From NCBI GenBank assembly GCA_964544085.1, contig CAZIZT010000028.1:1-64000 (forward strand): DNA of 64,000 nucleotides, given 5' to 3'. The position numbers and the translations under genes are program-made. Shown here piece after piece: positions 32,996 to 41,895 of this stretch. Origin of the DNA: CAZIZT01 sp964544085. Its GTDB lineage: Bacteria; Campylobacterota_A; Desulfurellia; Desulfurellales; Hippeaceae. Under the pieces are notes generated by a model that saw only the letters and a list, made by a program, of their open reading frames with translations, was not told the origin of the DNA and did no database searches. How positions within the stretch are numbered: the stretch's first letter is position 1; each line of letters begins with the position of its first letter.

Positions 32996-33762
32996 TTCTC
33001 GGAAGGTTTTTTGCAAACGGAAGTGTTAAATTTGGGCGTGTCGTTGCCGATAAGGTGGAGATACTCGCTCGAGATTTTCTTGATGGTGTTGTAGGTGGTA
33101 CTGGTGAGGTTTATTCTCTCGATGAGGTTAGGATACTCTCACCTGTTAAACCCTCAAAAATAGTGGGTGTAGGGTTGAACTACATCGATCATATTCATGA
33201 AATGGGCATGGAAAAACCGCATGAGCCGGTTATTTTTTTGAAGCCTTTGACCACAGTTATAGCGCATAATGATAAGATTATTTATCCTTCACACATGTCC
33301 AGCAGGGTTGAATTTGAAGGTGAGCTGGCTGTGATTATAGGAAAGAAAGCTCGGCTCATTAAACCTGAGGATGCACACAGGTACATTTTCGGATACACAA
33401 TAATAAACGACGTTACGGCAAGGGATTTGCAACTTAAGGATAAACAGTGGACCAGAGCCAAGAGTTTTGATACGTTCTCCCCGCTGGGTCCTTTTGTGGT
33501 AACGGATATTGATCCGCACAACCTGAAGATACAGACACGGTTGAATGGTGAGATTAAGCAGGATTCCAGCACAGCCAATATGATTTTTAATGTTTACGAG
33601 CTTGTTTCGTTCATCTCCGGGATCATGACGCTTTTGCCGGGTGATGTTATAGCCACCGGAACGCCAAGCGGCGTGTCCAAGATGGAAGTCGGAGATGTGG
33701 TTGAGGTTACGATTGAGGAGATAGGCACGTTGAGAAATTTTGTCGGAGGTAACGATGGTTGA
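32992..33762 (+). CDS. Fumarylacetoacetate-hydrolase (FAH) family protein
   Basis: A 256-residue FAH-fold enzyme; relatives hydrolyse acylpyruvates or decarboxylate oxaloacetate or hydroxy-hexadienedioates. The metal site is visible as VEFEGELAVIIGK (two Glu near residues 103-105) with a later Asp in FGYTIINDVTARDLQ, and GTPSGVS closes the active site. An N-terminal cap region (about 1-50) precedes VGVGLNYIDHI. GTG start by GTGA overlap with the YrdC-like gene; the end overlaps dapL by eight bases. Substrate cannot be assigned. Confidence 0.88.
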   Translation: MILGRFFANGSVKFGRVVADKVEILARDFLDGVVGGTGEVYSLDEVRILSPVKPSKIVGVGLNYIDHIHEMGMEKPHEPVIFLKPLTTVIAHNDKIIYPSHMSSRVEFEGELAVIIGKKARLIKPEDAHRYIFGYTIINDVTARDLQLKDKQWTRAKSFDTFSPLGPFVVTDIDPHNLKIQTRLNGEIKQDSSTANMIFNVYELVSFISGIMTLLPGDVIATGTPSGVSKMEVGDVVEVTIEEIGTLRNFVGGNDG

Positions 33763-34909
33763 TGTATCGAAAAGAATAAAAAAGCTGCCGCCGTATCTGT
33801 TTGCAGAGATTGACAGGCTGAAGGAAGAGGTTATTTCAAAAGGTGTTGATGTGATAGATCTCGGTGTTGGGGATCCCGATATACCTACACCACACGAGAT
33901 AGTGGAAGAAGCAAAAAGGGCAATAGAGGATCCAAGGAACCACAAATATCCAAGCTATGTTGGCATGATAGAGTTTCGTCAAGCTGTAGCTGGCTGGTAT
34001 AGACGGAGGTTCTCTGTAGAGCTGGATCCAGAGAGTGAGGTAGTCAGCTTGATCGGTTCCAAGGAGGGTATAGCGCATCTGCCACTTGCATATGTGGATC
34101 AGGGTGATGTCGTGCTTGTACCTGATCCTGGATATCCGGTTTACCCTGTTGCATCCATGTTTGCAGGCGGCGATGTTTACAGAATGCCGCTACTTGAGAA
34201 AAATGGTTTTTTGCCCGATCTTGACGCTATACCAGAGGATGTGTTAAGGAAAACCAAACTGATGTTTATAGGTTATCCTAACAACCCAACAAGTGCTTGT
34301 GCAGACGCCGGTTTCTACAGTAGGGTGGTGGAGCTTGCCAAGGAATACGGCTTTGTTGTGGCAAGCGATAACGCCTACTCAGAGATCTCCTATGACGGTT
34401 ACAAACCAATCAGCTTCCTTGAGGTTGATGGGGCAAAGGATGTTGGAATAGAGTTTCACTCGCTCTCAAAAACGTTTAATATGACAGGCTGGAGAATCGG
34501 TTTTGCTGTAGGCAACAGGGATGTTATCTCAGCTTTAGGGAAGGTAAAGACTAATATCGATTCGGGCATTTTTCAGGCTATTCAGGTTGCCGGCATATAT
34601 GCACTTAAGAATGCTGAGAAGCTGAATGGACCCATTCGAAGCGTTTTTCAAGAGAGAAGGGATAGCATGGCTGAAGCACTCAAGAGGGCAGGGTTTGAGT
34701 TTAAGATGCCGAAAGCCACGTTCTATTTCTGGGTGAAAGTGCCGCAGGGTTATACCTCGTCAGAGTTTACCAAAAAACTGCTAAGCGAGAAGGGAATCGT
34801 TGTAACGCCGGGGAACGGTTTTGGGGAAGCCGGTGAAGGTTACTTTAGGATAAGTATAACAAGCCCCAGGATAGAGGAGGCAGTCGAACGTATAGCAAGC
34901 GCTGTATGA
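33755..34909 (+). CDS. dapL: LL-diaminopimelate aminotransferase or related class I aminotransferase
   Basis: A 384-residue PLP fold type I aminotransferase. DapL converts tetrahydrodipicolinate directly to LL-diaminopimelate for lysine and peptidoglycan. PLP lysine is K239 in HSLSKTFNMTGWRIGF, PLP aspartate in ASDNAYSEI (D205), and YPNNPTSA the substrate-side Asn. The opening KLPPYLFAEIDRLK and VIDLGVGDPD match the DapL2/MJ1391-type group. SD GGAGGT (33745-33750) selects ATG 33755. Other dap genes are not present, so an alanine or aspartate aminotransferase role remains possible. Confidence 0.8.
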   Translation: MVDVSKRIKKLPPYLFAEIDRLKEEVISKGVDVIDLGVGDPDIPTPHEIVEEAKRAIEDPRNHKYPSYVGMIEFRQAVAGWYRRRFSVELDPESEVVSLIGSKEGIAHLPLAYVDQGDVVLVPDPGYPVYPVASMFAGGDVYRMPLLEKNGFLPDLDAIPEDVLRKTKLMFIGYPNNPTSACADAGFYSRVVELAKEYGFVVASDNAYSEISYDGYKPISFLEVDGAKDVGIEFHSLSKTFNMTGWRIGFAVGNRDVISALGKVKTNIDSGIFQAIQVAGIYALKNAEKLNGPIRSVFQERRDSMAEALKRAGFEFKMPKATFYFWVKVPQGYTSSEFTKKLLSEKGIVVTPGNGFGEAGEGYFRISITSPRIEEAVERIASAV

Positions 34910-34913
34910 GATT

Positions 34914-36854
34914 ATGTACTTCTACAGCGTGCTATTTCCGCTTGCTGTAAAGAGCGGTTTTGTGTATAGCTCCGAGAGACGAATCCCTCCAGGCTGTAGA
35001 GTTCTGGTGGATTTTAGGGGCAGGCAGAAGGTAGGTGTTGTCTGGGAGGAAACGGATGCACCTGATGCCGATTTTGAGGTTAAGCCCATAGTTTGTTTGC
35101 TGGATGATGAACCTGCTGTTGATGAGGAACTCAGAAAAACACTGGAATTTGTATCTTCGTATTATGCTGCATATCCGGGAGTGGCGCTGAAAGCTGCCCT
35201 TCCGTCCCTTCTCTTTAACGAGAAAAACCCTGTGAATCTCAAGTGCGATAAGGAGGGTAACAGCCCTGTTATCTCTCATAGTGTCTACCGGTTGAGTGAA
35301 GAGCAAAAAAGCGTTTATCAATCAATCAATCTTGAGGGTTTCTCTGTTAACCTCATATTCGGTGTTACAGGAAGTGGCAAGACAGAGATTTATCTGCGTC
35401 TTATTGAGGATGTTTTAAAAAGCTCAAAGAAAGCAGTTGTGCTTGTGCCCGAGATCGTGCTAACCCCTCAGTATGTCGAGATTTTTGTCAGTAGGTTTTC
35501 AGAATCTGCCGTTGCCCTGTATCATTCCAGACTTACGCCAAAAAAGCGTTTTGAAAACTATCGCGATTTTTGCTGTGGTAGAAAGAGGATAATGATAGGC
35601 ACAAGATCTGCAGTATTCGTGCCTTTCAACGATGTTGGTCTGGTTGTTGTGGATGAAGAAAATGATGACTCTTACAAACAGGAGAATCAGCCGAGGTATA
35701 ACGCTCGTGATATTGCTATATATAGAGCTTCGGTTAGGGGTATACCTGTTGTACTGTGCTCTGCTACACCCTCTGCGGAGAGCTATTACAATGCTGTGAC
35801 TGGCAAATACAGGCTGTTTCGATTAAAAAAACGCATAAATGATGTTCCGCTTCCTGAGGTTAGGGTTGAAACGGTAAAGAAAGAAGAGATATTTACCAGG
35901 GAAAGCATAGAAGAGATGCGTCGGGTGTTGGAAGATGGTGATACCGTTGCCGTTTTGATAAACCGGCGTGGATTTGCTCATTACCTTGTCTGCGAGGATT
36001 GCGGTTACCTGTTTAAGTGTCCCAACTGCAGTGTGACGCTTACCTATCACAAAGCCACAAACAACCTCAAATGCCACTGGTGTGATTCTGTCTTTTCTGT
36101 TCCCGAGCGATGTCCGGAGTGTGGAAGTCTCAATATATTGGAGCGGGGCGTTGGTGCGCAGCGTGTTGAAGAAGAACTAAAAAAGCTCTTCCAAAACAGA
36201 AGGATAGAGCGTTTTGATAGGGATTCTGTGGCGCGAAAGAGTGAGTTTGATAGAATAGTTTCCGGTTTAAAGGAGGGGAGAATAGATATTGTTGTTGGGA
36301 CACAGATGCTCTCCAAGGGTCACGACATTTCAAGGATTATGCTTGTAGTGATTGCGAGCCTTGAACAGCTTTTCAGTGTTCCCGATTTCAGAGCTCAAGA
36401 AAAGGGAGTTGCCCTTGTGATACAGACTGCGGGACGTGCAGGCAGAAGAAAGCCAGGGAAGGTGATCTTGCAGTGCACCTCAACCGAGAATGAAACGTTG
36501 CAGTTTATACTGAGTCATAATTATGAGGATTTTTTGAAGAGTGAACTCAAGACAAGAGAGATGTTCGGTTATCCACCGTATAATAGGTTAATTCGTATTA
36601 TTTGTGAGGCAAGGGATGAGAACAGGGCGCTGGATAAGGCACAGAATCTTTCCACTATCCTGAGGGAGAAAGGAATGAACATTCTTGGTCCGGTTAAATG
36701 TCCATTGTTTAAGCTGAGAAATATGTACAGATACCACTTTTTGATAAAAACAAAGAGAGTTGTTTCTGACCTTAACCTAATTTACAAGGCTTTAAGTGCC
36801 CTGAAAATAGGGGAGGGTGTACATTTTGATGTTGACCCGTTAAGTTTTTTTTAA
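34914..36854 (+). CDS. priA: Primosomal replication-restart helicase PriA
   Basis: Reloads the replisome at stalled forks, 646 residues. A 3'-BD domain (about 1-95) precedes the superfamily 2 helicase: Walker A GVTGSGKTEI (150-159), motif II DEEN (247-250) where the family normally has DEEH, then SATPS. Eight zinc-binding cysteines lie in CEDCGYLFKCPNC and CHWC...CPEC (about 360-405). Motif VI includes QTAGRAGRRKPG. It starts five bases after dapL. The rpsU promoter is built into its last codons. Confidence 0.96.
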   Translation: MYFYSVLFPLAVKSGFVYSSERRIPPGCRVLVDFRGRQKVGVVWEETDAPDADFEVKPIVCLLDDEPAVDEELRKTLEFVSSYYAAYPGVALKAALPSLLFNEKNPVNLKCDKEGNSPVISHSVYRLSEEQKSVYQSINLEGFSVNLIFGVTGSGKTEIYLRLIEDVLKSSKKAVVLVPEIVLTPQYVEIFVSRFSESAVALYHSRLTPKKRFENYRDFCCGRKRIMIGTRSAVFVPFNDVGLVVVDEENDDSYKQENQPRYNARDIAIYRASVRGIPVVLCSATPSAESYYNAVTGKYRLFRLKKRINDVPLPEVRVETVKKEEIFTRESIEEMRRVLEDGDTVAVLINRRGFAHYLVCEDCGYLFKCPNCSVTLTYHKATNNLKCHWCDSVFSVPERCPECGSLNILERGVGAQRVEEELKKLFQNRRIERFDRDSVARKSEFDRIVSGLKEGRIDIVVGTQMLSKGHDISRIMLVVIASLEQLFSVPDFRAQEKGVALVIQTAGRAGRRKPGKVILQCTSTENETLQFILSHNYEDFLKSELKTREMFGYPPYNRLIRIICEARDENRALDKAQNLSTILREKGMNILGPVKCPLFKLRNMYRYHFLIKTKRVVSDLNLIYKALSALKIGEGVHFDVDPLSFF

Positions 36855-36860
36855 TAGAAT
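36832..36860 (+). promoter_or_regulatory. rpsU promoter inside the priA 3' end
   Basis: -35 TTGACC (36832-36837) lies within priA, then a 17-base spacer that covers the priA stop, then -10 TAGAAT (36855-36860). The start codon at 36894 is about 27 bases from the predicted transcript start. Confidence 0.7.
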
Positions 36861-36893
36861 AGGGTACCTTGAATCAAGAGAGGGGTGATTTTA

Positions 36894-37094
36894 TTGCCGG
36901 GCGTTATTGTTGGTGAGAACGAAAGTTTCGAAGAGGCTCTCAAGCGCTTCAAAAAGCAGTGCGAGAGAGCTGGCATTCTGTCTGAGATCAAGAAGCGGGA
37001 GCACTACGAAAAGCCCAGCGTTAAGAGGAAGAAGAAGGCCCTGGCAGCTCGGAAGAAACTCCTGAAACGTTTGAAGTCCAAGTCAAAGAGGTAA
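36894..37094 (+). CDS. rpsU: 30S ribosomal protein S21
   Basis: Small, very basic ribosomal protein involved in initiation-region contacts of the small subunit, 66 residues. The family begins MPGVIV-ENESFEEALKRFKKQ; this places the start at TTG 36894, with GAGGGGTGA (36880-36888) as SD, and not at the in-frame GTG at 36885 that lies inside the SD. The C-terminus is the usual Lys/Arg-rich tail. It has its own promoter inside priA and a terminator overlapping its stop codon, so it can be expressed alone. Confidence 0.95.
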   Translation: MPGVIVGENESFEEALKRFKKQCERAGILSEIKKREHYEKPSVKRKKKALAARKKLLKRLKSKSKR

Positions 37095-37130
37095 AGCCCT
37101 TTTTTAGGGGCTTTACCTCTTTTTGTTTTT
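37087..37130 (+). terminator. Rho-independent terminator overlapping the rpsU stop
   Basis: Thirteen-base stem AGAGGTAAAGCCC (37087-37099) / GGGCTTTACCTCT (37108-37120), then TTTTGTTTTT. The TAA stop (37092-37094) lies in the left arm. rqcH begins two bases after the T tract, so its expression needs read-through or another promoter not seen here. Confidence 0.88.
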
Positions 37131-37131
37131 C

Positions 37132-38715
37132 ATGAACCATTATCTTTTCAAATACGCAGCTATAAGATGTAAGGATTACCTTACGGGTAAGCGTGTCAGT
37201 TCAGTTTCTATACATTCCCCCTCTTCTTTCTCCATCTACTTCAAGGATTCGCCCTACAGAATATACCTCGATTTGTCTGTGCAGAGCAGCTTTTTTTATA
37301 CTACCACCCGATCGCCTAAGGCGTTTAAAACCTCAGAGAGTGTCTTTTTTGTGTTCCTGAAAAAGAGACTGCCTGGCATGGTGCTTTCGGATGTCATTCA
37401 GCGCAACTCTGAAAGATTGGCTTACTTCTATTTTGATGATATTCGCGGTGAACTTAAGAATAGCTATGTTATGATTATTGAGATGATAGACAGGATGACC
37501 AATGCAATATTCACAGATTCATCTTTTGAGATACTGCAGGCTTATAAACACACGACTTCACAGAGACAGATATTGCCCCACAAACGCTATGTTGCACCAG
37601 TTATGGATATGCCTGATCTACTATGCGATGATCTTGAGAGGCTAATATTGAGATACAGACACGGTGAAGATATCCTTGGGTTTGGTGGTGGACTAAGAAG
37701 GCTTGTTTCGTCTGAATTGGAATTTATAGAGCTGGTTAAAGCAGTAAGAGAGGTTTTTGATACGAAAAGATTCGAACTTTGTCTTTACAATGACAGGGAT
37801 GTGTATCCGTTTAGGTTTCTGGATAAACCCTGCAGGTCTGTTGATGATGATTTTGTTTATGAACGGTACGTTCTTGCGCCGAGAGCCAAGGATTTTGAAA
37901 ATCGAAAGAGAAATCTGCTTGGTGTGCTTACAAAGCGCTTGAGATCGCTTAAACGCAGGTATAAGAAGATACAGCAGGAGCTCTCCAGTTATGAGAATGC
38001 AGAGAAATACAGGATCATGGCGGAGAATTTGCTTGCGCACCCCAATATGAAAGTGGAACACAAAAGCTCTGTGACCCTTGAAGATATCTATACTTCAAAG
38101 CCTATCACCATAGCCTTAAATCCCGACCTGAGTCTTTTTGAGAATGCTTCTTTATACTTCAAGCGGTTCAAAAAGGCTGTGAAGGGCAGGCAGATGATGG
38201 AGAGGAGACTGAATGAAACGAAACTCGAAATGGATCTTGTCGAGCAGCTTATATTTGATGTGGAGGCCGCTTCCGATGAAAGGGAACTTGAAGATGTAAG
38301 GGATATCATGATTAAAGAAGGTATAATAAAGACATCTTCTCGGAAAGATAGGCGTGCTAATTATCTTCCCTACGAGCACAAGGTTATTGAGGGATACGAT
38401 GTGTACATCGGAAAGAATGCGCGGGGTAACGATTATGTCACCCTTAAGCTTGCCTCTAAAAACGACCTGTGGTTCCATGCCCATGGAAGGGTAGGTGCAC
38501 ACCTTGTCCTGAAAAACCCAAGTAGATTGCAAAATATAGATGATCGTGTTAAGATGCTTTGTGCGAAAGAGGTGGCAAAAAGGACCAAGGCGTCAAGAAA
38601 TGAGAAGGTTGAAGTCGCCTATACGTTTGCAAAGTACGTTAAAAAACCCAAGGGATTCAAGACAGGGCTTGTCCTCTATTCAAACTTCAAAACCTTAACC
38701 GTGGAGAAAGAGTGA
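37132..38715 (+). CDS. rqcH: NFACT-family ribosome-rescue factor RqcH (Rqc2 homologue)
   Basis: Binds stalled 50S-peptidyl-tRNA complexes and directs C-terminal alanine tailing in the family, 527 residues. An NFACT-N domain (about 1-175), helical/coiled-coil arms (about 255-400) and the C-terminal NFACT-R domain with DLWFHAHGRVGAHLVLKNPS (about 442-461) and YVKKPKGFKTG are visible. The Asp-Arg pair required for tailing in B. subtilis RqcH appears to be E94-R95 here (RNSERLAYF). ATG 37132 is preferred to an in-frame TTG nine bases upstream in the terminator T tract. The stop overlaps cvpA as GTGA. Confidence 0.85.
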   Translation: MNHYLFKYAAIRCKDYLTGKRVSSVSIHSPSSFSIYFKDSPYRIYLDLSVQSSFFYTTTRSPKAFKTSESVFFVFLKKRLPGMVLSDVIQRNSERLAYFYFDDIRGELKNSYVMIIEMIDRMTNAIFTDSSFEILQAYKHTTSQRQILPHKRYVAPVMDMPDLLCDDLERLILRYRHGEDILGFGGGLRRLVSSELEFIELVKAVREVFDTKRFELCLYNDRDVYPFRFLDKPCRSVDDDFVYERYVLAPRAKDFENRKRNLLGVLTKRLRSLKRRYKKIQQELSSYENAEKYRIMAENLLAHPNMKVEHKSSVTLEDIYTSKPITIALNPDLSLFENASLYFKRFKKAVKGRQMMERRLNETKLEMDLVEQLIFDVEAASDERELEDVRDIMIKEGIIKTSSRKDRRANYLPYEHKVIEGYDVYIGKNARGNDYVTLKLASKNDLWFHAHGRVGAHLVLKNPSRLQNIDDRVKMLCAKEVAKRTKASRNEKVEVAYTFAKYVKKPKGFKTGLVLYSNFKTLTVEKE

Positions 38716-39215
38716 ATCCCGTTGACATTGTTGTGTTCGTTTTTGTATTTGTGATGGCAATAAGGGGATTAATAAAGGGATTCGTGCGTGAGCTTTTTGG
38801 TCTTGCCGCTCTGGTTATCGGCATTGTTGTTGCTCACCAATTTCATGCTTCCTTTGGTAGGATGATAGCAGATTACATAAAGATCAATCTTCTGACGGCA
38901 AATATTGCAGCCTTCTTTATTATTTTTTTCAGCGTATATATAGTGCTGTTCCTTATAGGCTTGACTATTTCGACAATGATAAGAAAAATTGATCTGGGTT
39001 TTATAGATCGTGTTTTCGGTTTAGCTTTCGGCGTAACGAAGGCGGGTATAATTATCTTGCTGCTTGTGCTGTTTATCGATAGCTTTTCCGTCTTTAAACC
39101 GCTGGCGGATAGCCTGCGCAAAGATTCTAAGGTTTTCGGTTATGTGGAGCGGTTTATTTACACATCCAATGTCATCGATAGGTTGGAAGAAGCAGTAGTT
39201 AGAAGGGGGCTTTGA
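38712..39215 (+). CDS. CvpA-family inner-membrane protein
   Basis: A 167-residue protein with four membrane spans (about 5-22, 27-48, 62-85 and 100-123) and the CvpA pattern: N-terminal VDIVVFVFVFVMAIRGLIKGFVRE and later DRVFGLAFGVTKAGIIILLL in shortened form. E. coli CvpA is needed for colicin V production and envelope homeostasis; the molecular role is unknown. GTG start by four-base overlap with rqcH. The next gene starts two bases after its stop. Confidence 0.85.
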   Translation: MNPVDIVVFVFVFVMAIRGLIKGFVRELFGLAALVIGIVVAHQFHASFGRMIADYIKINLLTANIAAFFIIFFSVYIVLFLIGLTISTMIRKIDLGFIDRVFGLAFGVTKAGIIILLLVLFIDSFSVFKPLADSLRKDSKVFGYVERFIYTSNVIDRLEEAVVRRGL

Positions 39216-39217
39216 TA

Positions 39218-40579
39218 ATGAGGAAGATGAGAGTATTAACAACACTGATTCTGTTGCTTGGTGTTTTCTATGTTGTTTATGAGTACACACCGCTGATAAA
39301 GCGCAACACGATTACTGTAGTCGTGAAGCAACCGAAAAAATTCTTTTCGCGTTACCTGGACATAGATATCTCTGACAAGAGTGCAGGTATCAGAAAAATA
39401 TCCGTTAAGATAATTTCTTTGAACACGGTAATAGATCTCTATAACAAGACCATTGGTGATAATTTTGTTAAGCACTTCCGGGTAAAGTTCAAGACAAATA
39501 AGGTGATCCCTGATGGAAAAGCCACCCTTGTGGTAGAGGTTACGGACTATAGCAAAAGCAACTTTATGAGTGGATTCCATCGCATTGTCAAGATACCCGT
39601 TATTGTTGACACAAAGCGACCCATTGTGCATCTGTTAAGTGGCATTAGCAGGATAAGGATAACCGGTACTGCGCTTGCCATTTTTACAGCAAGCGATCCT
39701 AACTTGAAAGAGGTGTATGTTGGCGTTTCCCATGATGGCATAGTGGATAAGTTCAAAGCCTACAATGCCGAAAGTGTTTTCCATAGAAAAGACGTCTACA
39801 TAAGCTTTTTTACATACAGATTGAGCAAAGAAAGAAACTACTCCACCAATATCTATGCGATCGATAAGGCTGGTAATATTACACGTGTTCACATACCTGT
39901 CTATTACACACGCCTGCGCATCAGAAAGAGAAAAATAAACATTACAGATGAGTTTATCAAGTCGAAAGTGCTGACCATCATGCAGAATATGAACGTGCCA
40001 CAGAAAGCCACGCTTCTGGACGATTTTCTCTATGTGAATGATGTGGAAAGGAAAAAGGATGCAATGAGAATAAGAAAGATCTGCTCCAAGTCCGAACCTC
40101 GATTCCTTTGGCATGGCAGATTCGAGCAACTAAGGGATTCCAAGGTCACGGCTACGTTTGCCGACAAACGGTACTATTACTACAAAGGAAAGCTTGTAGA
40201 TATCAAGTATCATATGGGATATGACCTTGCAAGCATCCAGAATGCCAAGGTAAACGCAGCCAATAGCGGCAGGGTTATTTTTGAGGGTTATCTGGGTGTG
40301 TACGGCAACACACTAATCATAGATCATGGTTTTGGCGTCTTTACCCTCTATGGTCACTTAAGCGAATTCCTTGTTAGGGTGGGTGATAGTGTAACAAAGG
40401 GGCAGTATGTAGCCATAACCGACACAACCGGTCTTGCGGGTGGTGACCATCTCCATTTCGATGTGTTGATAGACGGTTATTATGCCAACCCGATAGAGTG
40501 GTGGGATAGGCACTGGATAAAGACTCATATAACCGATGTGATCAGAGAGGCCAGAACGAGGCTTTCTCTGCTTGAGTGA
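39218..40579 (+). CDS. Membrane-anchored M23-family peptidase
   Basis: A 453-residue protein with an N-terminal signal anchor (about 7-25), a long beta-rich extracytoplasmic region (about 35-320) and a C-terminal LytM/M23 domain. Zinc and catalytic residues are visible: H in YHMGYDLAS (about 333), D at the same motif, GHLS and HLHFDV near residues 380-415, so the fold looks active as a peptidoglycan endopeptidase. SD AGAAGGGGG (39201-39209) selects ATG 39218. It lies in the cvpA-to-MATE operon. Role in cell-wall remodelling is a family inference. Confidence 0.9.
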   Translation: MRKMRVLTTLILLLGVFYVVYEYTPLIKRNTITVVVKQPKKFFSRYLDIDISDKSAGIRKISVKIISLNTVIDLYNKTIGDNFVKHFRVKFKTNKVIPDGKATLVVEVTDYSKSNFMSGFHRIVKIPVIVDTKRPIVHLLSGISRIRITGTALAIFTASDPNLKEVYVGVSHDGIVDKFKAYNAESVFHRKDVYISFFTYRLSKERNYSTNIYAIDKAGNITRVHIPVYYTRLRIRKRKINITDEFIKSKVLTIMQNMNVPQKATLLDDFLYVNDVERKKDAMRIRKICSKSEPRFLWHGRFEQLRDSKVTATFADKRYYYYKGKLVDIKYHMGYDLASIQNAKVNAANSGRVIFEGYLGVYGNTLIIDHGFGVFTLYGHLSEFLVRVGDSVTKGQYVAITDTTGLAGGDHLHFDVLIDGYYANPIEWWDRHWIKTHITDVIREARTRLSLLE

Positions 40580-41895
40580 TGAGATTTGATGTAGATCCCA
40601 CATCGGTAAGCATCCCAAAGAGTCTAATAATCCTCTCCATACCCATGATGCTCGAGATGGCTGCCCAGAATCTTTTTAACCTTGTTGACACCTATTTTGT
40701 CTCGAGAATCGATTATGCGGCAATAGGTGCCCTTGTTACAGCCGGTATTATAGGCGTTATCTTCTTCAGTCTTGCCGTTGGTGTTGCAACAGCTTCTGGT
40801 ATTTTTGTTGCGTCTCACTGGGGTGCAAAAAGAAGAGAGCTTGCCATCTCTTACTACTCAAACGCTATTGCGCTTGCATTTGGTGTGGGCTTGTTAGCCA
40901 TGTTTGTTGTCTGGATGTTTCTATCCCGGATACTGCACCTTGCTGGGTTGAAGGGTGTAACATTTGAGTATGCCAGACAGTACCTTTCGGTGAGCCTGTT
41001 TGCGTTTGTGCCAAACTACATATTCTACGTGAATAACACGACGATACGTTCAATTGCAGTTCCAACTATAGCGCTCAAGGTTATGGTTGTTGTGAATTTG
41101 TTAAATGCAGTACTTGACCCTGTTTTCATGTTCTTGCTGGGTTTTGGTATTCGTGGTGCTGCGTTTGCGACGATATTTTCACTGCTAATCGGTATTGCAG
41201 CTCAAACGGTGCTTTTCAGGAGACATTCATTTGTATTTTCACCTGTTCTTATTGAGTTAGAGAAGGCAAAAGAGCTGGTAAGAAAGGGTTTCTTCGCCTT
41301 TCTGCATCTTTTTTTCAGGGTTTCGAGTATGCTTGTTATCATACGAATTATTGGCGAAATCTCTCAGGCTGCTGTCTCTGCTTACGGTGTAGTGATACGC
41401 ATTTACCAGGTGCTCCTGTTCATCGTCTTTGGTATGGCAAATGCAGCTTTTGTTGTAGTTGGACAAAACCTCGGAGCTGGCCTGTTTAATAGGGTTAGGA
41501 AAGCTGCTTTTCTGAGTCTGCTTTATGCTGTAGCATTCGTTGGAACTCTCGATTTTGCGCTTTTTGTGTTTCGAGATCCGATCGTCGGTTTCTTCGTTGA
41601 AAATGCGCACGTGAGGGATATTGCGTTAAACGTTATCTTTTTTTATGCTTTAAGTTATCCATTTGTTGTAGCCTCTGTAATCTCCTCCAAGGTTTCCATG
41701 GCGTTGAAGGATACGGAGAGGCCAAGCATAGCAAACCTTGTTAACCTGTGGTTCTTTAATGTACCCCTTGCTTATTACCTTTCTCTCAAGATGGGCGATA
41801 CTGGCGTATGGCTTGCCATAGCGCTTGCCAACTTTACCGCATTTGTGTTGAATTTTTTAATCATGAGAAGTAATTTGCGGAGGCTGAGGATTTGA
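40579..41895 (+). CDS. MATE-family multidrug/metabolite efflux transporter
   Basis: Cation-coupled antiporter, 438 residues, with about 12 membrane spans. Typical MATE segments: IPMMLEMAAQNLFNLVDTYFVSRID at span 1 (in two stretches), LLNAVLDPVFMFLLGFGIRGAA at the end of the first half, and VVVGQNLGAGLFNRVRKAA in the second half. Start is ATG 40579, or GTG 40576 just before it; either overlaps the M23 stop. The stop overlaps the next gene as TTGA. Substrate cannot be assigned. Confidence 0.92.
   Translation: MRFDVDPTSVSIPKSLIILSIPMMLEMAAQNLFNLVDTYFVSRIDYAAIGALVTAGIIGVIFFSLAVGVATASGIFVASHWGAKRRELAISYYSNAIALAFGVGLLAMFVVWMFLSRILHLAGLKGVTFEYARQYLSVSLFAFVPNYIFYVNNTTIRSIAVPTIALKVMVVVNLLNAVLDPVFMFLLGFGIRGAAFATIFSLLIGIAAQTVLFRRHSFVFSPVLIELEKAKELVRKGFFAFLHLFFRVSSMLVIIRIIGEISQAAVSAYGVVIRIYQVLLFIVFGMANAAFVVVGQNLGAGLFNRVRKAAFLSLLYAVAFVGTLDFALFVFRDPIVGFFVENAHVRDIALNVIFFYALSYPFVVASVISSKVSMALKDTERPSIANLVNLWFFNVPLAYYLSLKMGDTGVWLAIALANFTAFVLNFLIMRSNLRRLRI

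Noticed and set aside
33289..33945. Minus-strand frame of 218 codons across the FAH and dapL genes
   Set aside because: Spans two well-supported genes and their overlap; no independent evidence.
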